Origin: Promethearchaeota archaeon
GTDB lineage: Archaea; Asgardarchaeota; Lokiarchaeia; Sigyniarchaeales; SOKP01
Direction of reading: 5' to 3'
NCBI GenBank assembly: GCA_030615235.1
Contig: JAUWZR010000115.1
Span: 1-8,064 of the forward strand
DNA: 8,064 nucleotides
Part shown: positions 1-5,968 of the stretch, one piece after another
Position numbering within the stretch: position 1 is the stretch's first letter
Layout of the letters: each line of letters starts with the position of its first letter
The notes under the pieces: generated by a model
Databases searched by the model: none
Seen by the model: the letters and a program-made list of their open reading frames with translations, nothing else
Told to the model about the DNA's origin: nothing
Made by a program: the position numbers and the translations under genes

Positions 1-10
1 TTTAAAATTA

Positions 11-16
11 AAGGAG
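11..16 (+). promoter_or_regulatory. Shine-Dalgarno site of gatD
   Basis: AAGGAG lies nine bases before the ATG at 26. It matches the complement of the archaeal 16S rRNA 3' end and supports that ATG as the start. It is the clearest ribosome binding site in the window; most other genes here have weak ones. Confidence 0.75.
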
Positions 17-25
17 TTGAAGTAA

Positions 26-1396
26 ATGAATGATTCGTTAAAAGGATACAAAGGAAAAGCAAGAGAATACCTAGAAAGGAAAAATATTCAAATTTGGGAT
101 ATAGTTGAATTAATAACAAAAAAAACCACTTTAAAAGGGATTATCTTACCTAGAAATGAGTATTCTGCTCCTAATTTTATTGAAATTAAATTAAAAAACA
201 ATTACAATATTGGTATTAAAATAAACGATGTAAAAGAGATTAAAAAAACCGGTAAAAAAGAGGCGATCTATAAAATTCCAGAAAAAAAATTCCCAAAAAA
301 GAAAAATTTACCAAACATCAAACTTCTGGGTACAGGGGGAACAGTAGCATCAAGGCTAGATTATACTACCGGTGCGGTTATCCCTTCTTTTACCCCAGGA
401 GAATTGTTTAGTGCCGTCCCAGAATTAGCAGAAATATGTAACCTTGAATGTGAGATTGCTTTTGAGATTTTATCAGAAAATATGAAACCAGAATATTGGC
501 AAGAACTCGCAAAAAAGGTTAAAAGCGCAACAGATGCTGGAATCGACGGAATATTAATAGGACACGGAACTGACACCATGAGCTTTACAAGTGCTGCTTT
601 AGCTTTCATGCTTGATAATTTGCCTATTCCTGTAGTAATTACAGGAAGTCAAAGAAGCTCTGATCGTCCGTCCTCTGATGCTGCTCTTAATTTGATCAAC
701 GCTGCGGTTGTAGCAAGTTCAGATATTTCGGAAGTTTTGGTCACAATGTTAGGATCCTCTTCACATGATTATGGGTTAATCCATAGGGGTACACTCATCA
801 GAAAAATGCATTCATCCCTAAGAGAGGCATTCCGTACTATTGATCAAGTTCCATTAGGCATGATCCAAAACAGAAAAATCAAGATGTTTAGTTCAGATTA
901 TAAGAAGAGATCAAATCGAGAGATTATATTAAAGACAAAATTTGAGAAGAAGATCGCACTAATCTACTCTTACCCTGGTATGGAAAGTGAATTAATTGAT
1001 TTTTATATCGATAAGGGCTATAAAGGAATAGTAATTGCAGGGACGGGATTAGGTCACATTAGCACATATGTTCATGAATCTATTAAAAGAGCAATCCAGG
1101 AAGGAATTATTATACTTATGACCACTCAAACCTTACATGGGTTCGTTGGAATGGATGTGTATTCCACTGGAAGAGAGTTACAAAATCTTGGTGTTATTCC
1201 TGGAAAGAATATTTTACCAGAGGTCGGTTATGTTAAACTTGGTTGGGTTCTTGGCCAAACTCAAGACCCGAATGAGATTAAAAATCTACTTTTAACAAAT
1301 ATTGCTGGAGAGTTCATAGATAGGGAACTACCAATAGCTTTTAATTACAACATTGATAGCCTATTAAAGAGCAAAACCTTTTTAAAAAAACAATAG
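26..1396 (+). CDS. gatD: Glutamyl-tRNA(Gln) amidotransferase subunit D (GatD)
   Basis: GatD is the asparaginase-like subunit of the archaeal GatDE complex. It releases ammonia from glutamine, and GatE uses it to convert Glu-tRNA(Gln) to Gln-tRNA(Gln) in the cytosol. The 456-residue product has the family layout: a small N-terminal beta domain (about residues 7-75, beginning GYKGKA, with GYNIGI-like NYNIGI at 59-64), a lysine-rich linker (about 75-95) and an L-asparaginase-type domain (97-435). The nucleophile motif GTGGT is at 102-106 (Thr103 the likely nucleophile), the second motif HGTDTM at 180-185 (Thr182, Asp183), and the catalytic-type Lys is probably Lys260 in LIRKMHSS. All expected catalytic residues are present. 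Length is normal to slightly long. GatDE is known only from archaea, so this gene is strong evidence for the domain of origin. The partner gatE is not in the window; it could lie upstream or elsewhere. An oligo-T tract directly after the stop suggests it is not co-transcribed with rpl2. Confidence 0.96.
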   Translation: MNDSLKGYKGKAREYLERKNIQIWDIVELITKKTTLKGIILPRNEYSAPNFIEIKLKNNYNIGIKINDVKEIKKTGKKEAIYKIPEKKFPKKKNLPNIKLLGTGGTVASRLDYTTGAVIPSFTPGELFSAVPELAEICNLECEIAFEILSENMKPEYWQELAKKVKSATDAGIDGILIGHGTDTMSFTSAALAFMLDNLPIPVVITGSQRSSDRPSSDAALNLINAAVVASSDISEVLVTMLGSSSHDYGLIHRGTLIRKMHSSLREAFRTIDQVPLGMIQNRKIKMFSSDYKKRSNREIILKTKFEKKIALIYSYPGMESELIDFYIDKGYKGIVIAGTGLGHISTYVHESIKRAIQEGIIILMTTQTLHGFVGMDVYSTGRELQNLGVIPGKNILPEVGYVKLGWVLGQTQDPNEIKNLLLTNIAGEFIDRELPIAFNYNIDSLLKSKTFLKKQ

Positions 1397-1402
1397 TTTT
1401 TT
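1397..1402 (+). terminator. Oligo-T terminator candidate after gatD
   Basis: Six T residues follow the gatD stop codon immediately, with no stable GC-rich hairpin. Archaeal RNA polymerase commonly terminates at such U-tracts. In AT-rich DNA a run of six is weak evidence by itself; the TATA-like box before rpl2 makes it more plausible. Confidence 0.4.
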
Positions 1403-1436
1403 CTCAAAAATCTATAATTGCTATGCAAAATAATAA

Positions 1437-1446
1437 AAAATTTAAA
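1437..1446 (+). promoter_or_regulatory. TATA-box candidate for rpl2
   Basis: AAAATTTAAA, preceded by further A residues that could serve as the TFB recognition element, lies about 50 bases before the rpl2 ATG. Initiation about 25 bases downstream would leave a leader of roughly 20-30 bases. It is consistent with rpl2 having its own promoter, but AT-rich spacers make chance matches common. Confidence 0.45.
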
Positions 1447-1454
1447 CTTTTGTT

Positions 1455-1472
1455 AATTAGATATTACTAATT
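1455..1472. repeat. Short perfect inverted repeat before rpl2
   Basis: AATTAG (1455-1460) and CTAATT (1467-1472) are exact reverse complements around a six-base spacer. The repeat lies between the TATA candidate and the start, near the predicted transcription start, where an operator would sit. It is short and AT-rich and may be chance. Confidence 0.25.
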
Positions 1473-1483
1473 CGATATAGTAA

Positions 1484-1489
1484 GTGATC
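1484..1489 (+). promoter_or_regulatory. Shine-Dalgarno site that decides the rpl2 start
   Basis: GTGATC can pair with the GATCAC stretch at the 3' end of archaeal 16S rRNA (the longer form of the site is GGTGATC). It ends three bases before ATG 1493. Its GTG is in frame with rpl2 and could be mistaken for the start, but translation from there only adds Met-Ile-Phe before the family-typical MGKRI. Confidence 0.6.
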
Positions 1490-1492
1490 TTT

Positions 1493-2227
1493 ATGGGAAA
1501 GCGTATATTAGCTCAAAGAAAAGGATACGGCCATTTATGGGCTCGATCTCCAAGTCACCGACATGTAGGAAAAGTAAAGTATCGTCCCTTCAAGAAAGAT
1601 GAAAAATTGTTAAAATTTAAAGTGATTGAATTCGTTCACGCTCCAGGTAGAGGTGCTCCAGTAGCTAAAATTAGGTACGAAGATGGGGAAAAAAGTTTAT
1701 GGTTACCTCCAGAAGGAATATATGAAGGACAAGAATTTATCCAATCAAAAACGGGAGACGGTCAAGAAGTAAAAGTCGGAAATATTCTACCTGTTAAAAA
1801 AATGCCAATAGGAACGCTTGTATTCAACATCGAGATAATGCCGATGGATGGTGGCAAGTTAGCACGAGCCTCTGGCGTTTCTGCAATAGTTAGAAACAAG
1901 AATGACACCAAAAATCAAGTCGAAGTTCTTTTTCGCTCGAAAAAAACCAAATGGATTAACGGGAACTGCCTAGCGACCGTTGGAGTTGTCGCAGGAGGAG
2001 GTAGAACAGATAAACCTTTCCTGAAAGCAGGAAACGCACACCACGCTTACCGCTCTAAAGCAAAAAAATGGCCAGTAGTTCGTGGAGTTGCTATGAACGC
2101 TGCAAGCCACCCATATGGCGGTGGGGCAAAGCAAAGTCCCCATAAACCAACTACTACTTCTAGAAATGCTCCTCCTGGTCGAAAGGTTGGTCAAATCGCA
2201 GCTAGGCGTACAGGTCATCAGAATTAA
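1493..2227 (+). CDS. rpl2: Large-subunit ribosomal protein L2 (uL2), archaeal type
   Basis: L2 binds 23S rRNA, helps join the subunits and lies near the peptidyl transferase centre. From ATG 1493 the protein has 244 residues, a normal archaeal length, and begins MGKRILAQRKG like other archaeal/eukaryotic L2; that is why I prefer this start to the in-frame GTG at 1484. The OB-fold RNA-binding part covers about residues 30-115, the SH3-like part about 116-195, and the C-terminal conserved block is VVRGVAMNAASHPYGGG (195-211) followed by SRNAPPGRKVG (223-233) and IAARRTG (235-241). His206 corresponds to the highly conserved His229 of E. coli L2. Two oddities: residue 205 is Ser where Asp or Glu is usual, and 214-219 reads QSPHKP where QHPGKP-like sequence is usual. 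The gene stands alone between gatD and purB instead of in the L3-L4-L23-L2-S19-L22 order usual in archaea. Reading frame and conservation are intact, so it looks functional. Confidence 0.97.
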   Translation: MGKRILAQRKGYGHLWARSPSHRHVGKVKYRPFKKDEKLLKFKVIEFVHAPGRGAPVAKIRYEDGEKSLWLPPEGIYEGQEFIQSKTGDGQEVKVGNILPVKKMPIGTLVFNIEIMPMDGGKLARASGVSAIVRNKNDTKNQVEVLFRSKKTKWINGNCLATVGVVAGGGRTDKPFLKAGNAHHAYRSKAKKWPVVRGVAMNAASHPYGGGAKQSPHKPTTTSRNAPPGRKVGQIAARRTGHQN

Positions 2228-2230
2228 AAT

Positions 2231-2251
2231 TTATTTTTAATACTTCTTTTT
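2231..2251 (+). terminator. T-rich terminator candidate after rpl2
   Basis: Two T5 runs (2234-2238 and 2247-2251) in a T-rich stretch begin a few bases after the rpl2 stop. This fits an archaeal U-tract terminator. No strong hairpin is visible. Confidence 0.4.
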
Positions 2252-2270
2252 CTACGATACAACCATTGGG

Positions 2271-2288
2271 ATATTTTTACTGAAATAT
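2271..2288. repeat. Short AT-only inverted repeat between rpl2 and purB
   Basis: ATATTT (2271-2276) and AAATAT (2283-2288) are reverse complements separated by six bases. As RNA it would be a very weak hairpin. It may belong to the rpl2 3' end or be chance in AT-rich DNA. Confidence 0.15.
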
Positions 2289-2290
2289 TT

Positions 2291-2309
2291 GCTTTTTAAT
2301 AATAATTTA
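2291..2309 (+). promoter_or_regulatory. TATA-like region before purB
   Basis: A stretch made only of A and T apart from its first two bases, containing TTTTTAATAATAATTTAA, lies 65-84 bases upstream of the purB ATG. It could hold the promoter of the purB-purM-kinase set. A second candidate, TAATATTT at about 2319-2326, would give a shorter leader. I cannot choose between them. Confidence 0.35.
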
Positions 2310-2374
2310 AAAAAAGAATAATATTTGATCATAGATTATTTCAATTATAGAGAAGATAAAAGAGTTAGGTAGCT

Positions 2375-3733
2375 ATGGATCATAAATTTATCAATCCTGT
2401 TGAAACCCGTTATCGAACTGAAATAGCCGAGATTTTTACTGAAGAAAAAAAATTAGCCAACTGGTTAAAAGTTGAAGCTATATTAGCTAAAGCTCACGCT
2501 AAACTTGGGAACATTCCTCAAGATGCTGCGGATGAGATATTTAAAAAAGCTAATTTACAATATGTAAATTTAAATCGTGTCAAAGAAATCGATAGAGAAA
2601 TACATCATGATTTAATGGCTATGGTTAAAGCTTTATCTGAGCAATGTGAAGGAGACGCTGGGAAATACATTCATTTAGGAGCAACTAGTTATGATATTGA
2701 AGACACAGCAACAGCACTTCAATTAAAAGAGGCGATTTTGTACATTATAAAATCTTTGAAGAAACTAATTATAGCCTTAATCAAAGTAATAGATGATAAG
2801 AAAAACCTCGTTTGTATAGGAAGAACTCACGGACAACATGCTATTCCAACAACTTATGGGATGAGATTTGGTGTATGGGCATATGAATTAGATAGGCATA
2901 TGGATAGATTAAAAGAAACATTTAATCGGATAACATTCGGTAAAATGTCTGGTGCAGTGGGAACTATGGCAAGCTTTGGAGAGAAAGGTATTGAAATACA
3001 AAATATAGTAACTAAAGAGCTTGATTTACATCCGGCATTAATAGCAAACCAAATAATTCAAAGAGATCGTCACGCTGAGGTGATTTTTATTACAACATTA
3101 ATAGGGCAATCTCTTGCTAAAATTTCAAGGCAAATTAGAATACTTCAAAGGAATGAAATAGCTGAAATGTTTGAACCTTTTAAGAAGAGCCAAGTTGGAA
3201 GTTCAACAATGCCCCACAAAAGAAATCCTCATAAATCTGAGAGAATCTGTAGTTTAGCTCGATTGTTGAAGTCTAACGTAATTCCCGCTTTAGATAATAT
3301 AATTTTAGAAGATGAGAGAGATATAACGAATTCTGCTAATGAAAGAATAATTTTCTCAGAGAATTTCATACTTTTAGATTATATGATAAATCAATTAACT
3401 GATATTATCCTAGGGGTCGAATTTAACGAATTTAATATAGAGAAAAATTTAAATCTTACTAAAGGAGCGAGCCTCGTCGAAAAAGTCATGGTTAATCTAG
3501 TTAAAAAAGGTATCGGGAGGCAAGAAGGACATGAAATTTTAAGGAAAGCAGCTATTAAATCAAAAAATGAAAATATAATAATTAACGAAATTTTATTTAA
3601 AAACCCAAAAATTAAAGAAGTCTTTTCTAAAAACGAGATTGACGAATTATTAGATCCTCACAAATACATAGGGAAAGCTCTTGAACAAACAGAAAATCTT
3701 CTAAATGTTCTTAAAAATAAGTACGCGTTATAA
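2375..3733 (+). CDS. purB: Adenylosuccinate lyase (PurB)
   Basis: PurB acts twice in purine synthesis, splitting fumarate from SAICAR to give AICAR and from adenylosuccinate to give AMP; it is a cytosolic homotetramer. The 452-residue product shows the fumarase/aspartase superfamily pattern: REIHHD (74-79), TSYDIEDTA (104-112), GRTHGQHAIPT (149-159, holding the catalytic-type His152) and the signature loop GSSTMPHKRNP (275-285), whose serines 276-277 include the general base. LVKKGIGRQEGHEILRKAA (375-393) is the usual ASL C-terminal block. SSxMPxKRNP and the THGQ context favour PurB over argininosuccinate lyase or fumarase. Length is typical. The start has only AGGT (2367-2370) close upstream as ribosome binding site, but the conserved N-terminal RYRTEIAEIF-type segment fits it. 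The next gene begins two bases after the stop, implying co-transcription and probably coupled translation. Confidence 0.95.
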   Translation: MDHKFINPVETRYRTEIAEIFTEEKKLANWLKVEAILAKAHAKLGNIPQDAADEIFKKANLQYVNLNRVKEIDREIHHDLMAMVKALSEQCEGDAGKYIHLGATSYDIEDTATALQLKEAILYIIKSLKKLIIALIKVIDDKKNLVCIGRTHGQHAIPTTYGMRFGVWAYELDRHMDRLKETFNRITFGKMSGAVGTMASFGEKGIEIQNIVTKELDLHPALIANQIIQRDRHAEVIFITTLIGQSLAKISRQIRILQRNEIAEMFEPFKKSQVGSSTMPHKRNPHKSERICSLARLLKSNVIPALDNIILEDERDITNSANERIIFSENFILLDYMINQLTDIILGVEFNEFNIEKNLNLTKGASLVEKVMVNLVKKGIGRQEGHEILRKAAIKSKNENIIINEILFKNPKIKEVFSKNEIDELLDPHKYIGKALEQTENLLNVLKNKYAL

Positions 3734-3735
3734 AA

Positions 3736-4932
3736 ATGTCTGATCATAAAGATATTTATTCTCAATTAGGTGTTTCTTCTAAAAAGGAAGATGTCCACAA
3801 GGCAATACAATTTATTGATAAAGGATTATTCCCTGGATCTTTTTGTAAAATCGTTCATGATGTGAGGAGAAGAGAGGATTATTGTTCAATTTTTCACTCC
3901 GATGGAGCGGGGACTAAATCTAGTCTCGCTTATATGTATCATAAAGAGCTAGAGGACATATCCATTTTTAGAGGAATTGTACAAGACGCAATTGTGATGA
4001 ATATTGACGATATGCTCTGCGTTGGGGCGATAGGAGATTACTTCATTTCCAATAATATCGGTCGAAATAGCAGGTATATTGATGGCGAGATTATAAATAC
4101 CATAATCCAAGAATACTATTCCTTTAGTAAGAAGTTGTCTGACTTGGGTTTAAATACTTTAGTTTGTGGTGGTGAAACCGCTGATGTCGGAGATGTCGTA
4201 AAAACGCTCATAATCGACGCATCAGCGTTCACTAGTTTGAAGAAAAAAGATGTCATCGACTTAAGCAAAATTTGCAATAACGATGTAATCGTCGGTTTAG
4301 CTAGCTCTGGAAAAGCAACATATGAAGAAGAATTTAATAGCGGGATAGGTAGTAACGGTTTAACGCTTGCTCGACACGGCGTTCTATCGCACGAATATTA
4401 CGCGAAATATCCTGAGTGCTATGACCAATCTCTTGAAGAACAATTAGTTTTTTTCGGAAATCACTTACTTTCTGACAAGATTAAGGGTTCGAGTCTAACA
4501 ATAGGAAAAGCGCTTTTGTCTCCAACTAGAACTTATGCCCCAATAATCTTAGATGTACTAAAAAACCATCGGAAGGAAATTCACGGAATAATCCACAACA
4601 CGGGAGGAGGTCAAACAAAAATCTTGAACTATGGTAAAGGAATTAAATACACAAAAAACAATCTGTTTCAAATTCCTAAAATATTTGAACTTATTCAAAG
4701 TTCTTCAGAAACTTCATGGAAAGAGATGTTTCAGGTGTTTAATATGGGTCATCGGATGGAAATTTATTGTGACGAAACTATAGCTCAGTATATAATCAAA
4801 ATCAGCAAAAAATACAATGTAGAGTCGAAAATTATCGGTTACTGCCAAAATTCACCCTCAAAACACCAGAATTTACTCGAAATCAAGTCTGAATTTGGAT
4901 CTTTTAATTACGATCAAAAAAGCATAATTTAG
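3736..4932 (+). CDS. purM: Phosphoribosylformylglycinamidine cyclo-ligase (AIR synthetase), divergent PurM
   Basis: PurM closes the imidazole ring, converting FGAM and ATP to AIR in IMP synthesis. Family motifs, in order, in the 398-residue product: HSDGAGTKSS (54-63, against TDGVGTK in E. coli), DAIVMNIDDMLCVGA (84-98), GGETADVGD (145-153), GLASSG (187-192) then SNGLTLAR (206-213), LSPTRTYAP (261-269), NTGGGQTK (288-295) and VFNMGHRMEIY (334-344, against FNCGVGM). It differs from E. coli PurM (345 residues): the N-terminal glycine-rich GGxGGFGA segment is missing and replaced by KGLFPGSFCKIV-like sequence, and about 13 residues are inserted between GLASSG and SNG. From memory, this is the form found in Bacteroidetes. 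The gene starts two bases after purB with no clear ribosome binding site, so translation is probably coupled. A paralogous ATP-binding enzyme of the PurM/PurL/SelD superfamily is less likely, since the PurM motifs are in order. I am confident of the family and fairly confident of the reaction. Confidence 0.87.
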   Translation: MSDHKDIYSQLGVSSKKEDVHKAIQFIDKGLFPGSFCKIVHDVRRREDYCSIFHSDGAGTKSSLAYMYHKELEDISIFRGIVQDAIVMNIDDMLCVGAIGDYFISNNIGRNSRYIDGEIINTIIQEYYSFSKKLSDLGLNTLVCGGETADVGDVVKTLIIDASAFTSLKKKDVIDLSKICNNDVIVGLASSGKATYEEEFNSGIGSNGLTLARHGVLSHEYYAKYPECYDQSLEEQLVFFGNHLLSDKIKGSSLTIGKALLSPTRTYAPIILDVLKNHRKEIHGIIHNTGGGQTKILNYGKGIKYTKNNLFQIPKIFELIQSSSETSWKEMFQVFNMGHRMEIYCDETIAQYIIKISKKYNVESKIIGYCQNSPSKHQNLLEIKSEFGSFNYDQKSII

Positions 4933-4939
4933 AAGTGAA

Positions 4940-5890
4940 GTGGTTAATATTTTCGATGTTATTTGTATTGGGGCTGCACTTGTTGACATAATAGCTCAAG
5001 TAGTAAGACATCCATTTGATGATGATGAAGTATTTGTATCAGATTTAACAATATTATCTGGTGGGGCTGCAGCGAATACTGCTTATGTTTGCGCAAAAAT
5101 TGGGTTATCAACGGCGTTTATCGGTAAACTAGGGGAAAATGGCACTTTCAGTGAGAAAATAATTAACGATTTTAAAGAAGTCTCTGTAGATACAAGATTA
5201 ATTAAGTATTCTAGAGAATATTCAACGGGATCTGCATATGTAGCTTTAAATCAAAAAGGGGAAAGAAGAATATACGCTTATAGTGGTGCTGCTAACTATC
5301 TCTCAAAAAAAGATATATCAGAAAAAGAACTTAAAAATACAAAAATAATCTTTTTAAGCAGTTTAAGAAACCTTGAACCGCTACAAATTGCAGCAGAAAT
5401 AGGTAAAAGTAACAATATTCCAGTAATTTTAAACCCTGGCATGCTAATCGTCGACCAGGGGTTCACTAAAATAAAAAAATTATTGGAAAAGATTGATATA
5501 CTGATTCTTTCGCAGAGGGAATATCACACTCTTTTAAATATAAAAGAAAATGATTTAAATGAAGAATTAATAATAAAACATTCAAAAAAATTATTTTTTT
5601 TAGGTATCCGGGTAATTGTAGTTACTCTTGGAGAAAAAGGATCCTTTTTCATTACTAAAAACGGAAACGGACTAATTCCTTCGCTTGAATTAGATAAAAT
5701 TGTCGATACAACCGGAGCGGGCGATGCTTTTTCTGCTGGTTTTATGTATGGGTTGGTTCAAAGTATGATTTTAGATGTTGATCACCTTAGAACCTATTTA
5801 AAAATTGGTAACTATTTAGCTGGTAATTGTATTCAAAAAATTGGAGCGAGAAATGGTATCCCAAATAGTATCCAACTAGAAATTTTTTGA
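4940..5890 (+). CDS. PfkB/ribokinase-family sugar or nucleoside kinase, substrate unknown
   Basis: This 316-residue cytosolic kinase should phosphorylate a sugar or nucleoside hydroxyl with ATP. Visible are the N-terminal strand with substrate-side Asp (CIGAALVDI, Asp16), SGGAAANTA (40-48), FIGKLGENG (60-68), a lid-type segment ending STGSAYV (95-101), NPG (165-167) and the PfkB signature DTTGAGDAFSAGF (256-268), with Asp262 the catalytic base and GAG the anion hole. The NxxE metal site is SQRE (191-194): Glu is kept but the Asn is replaced by Ser. The start is GTG at 4940, seven bases after purM; an ATG start is not available near the conserved N-terminus, and AAGTGA just before it is a weak ribosome binding site. 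PfkB members include ribokinase, adenosine and archaeal nucleoside kinases, ribose-1-phosphate kinase and fructokinase. Linkage to purB-purM makes a nucleoside or ribose substrate attractive, but that is inference. Confidence 0.88.
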   Translation: MVNIFDVICIGAALVDIIAQVVRHPFDDDEVFVSDLTILSGGAAANTAYVCAKIGLSTAFIGKLGENGTFSEKIINDFKEVSVDTRLIKYSREYSTGSAYVALNQKGERRIYAYSGAANYLSKKDISEKELKNTKIIFLSSLRNLEPLQIAAEIGKSNNIPVILNPGMLIVDQGFTKIKKLLEKIDILILSQREYHTLLNIKENDLNEELIIKHSKKLFFLGIRVIVVTLGEKGSFFITKNGNGLIPSLELDKIVDTTGAGDAFSAGFMYGLVQSMILDVDHLRTYLKIGNYLAGNCIQKIGARNGIPNSIQLEIF

Positions 5891-5910
5891 AATACCAACA
5901 AATAAAAAAA

Positions 5911-5920
5911 TTTATAATAT
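5911..5920 (+). promoter_or_regulatory. TATA box of the CPBP protease gene
   Basis: TTTATAATAT preceded by a run of seven A residues (a possible TFB site) lies about 50 bases before ATG 5969. Initiation about 25 bases downstream would give a leader near 25-30 bases. It falls in the 78-base gap after the kinase gene and suggests a new transcription unit. It is one of the better TATA matches in the window. Confidence 0.5.
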
Positions 5921-5968
5921 TTCGATTTAACTAATCTTTATTCATAACACTTGTTATATGGATAAATC

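Noticed and set aside
361..609. 82-codon frame on the minus strand inside gatD
   Set aside because: It is covered by the asparaginase-type domain of gatD and has no recognisable motif; a shadow of the real gene.
1970..2218. 82-codon frame on the minus strand inside rpl2
   Set aside because: It lies wholly within the strongly conserved rpl2 C-terminal half, shows no recognisable domain, and reads as a cysteine- and serine-rich shadow translation.
2228..2374. Possible small RNA or tRNA between rpl2 and purB
   Set aside because: The 147-base spacer is very AT-rich, with no cloverleaf, T-loop sequence or GC-rich stem; promoter and terminator signals explain it better.
2375..3733. Argininosuccinate lyase or fumarase instead of purB
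   Set aside because: The SSTMPHKRNP loop, GRTHGQHAIPT block and linkage to purM fit adenylosuccinate lyase better than the other superfamily members.
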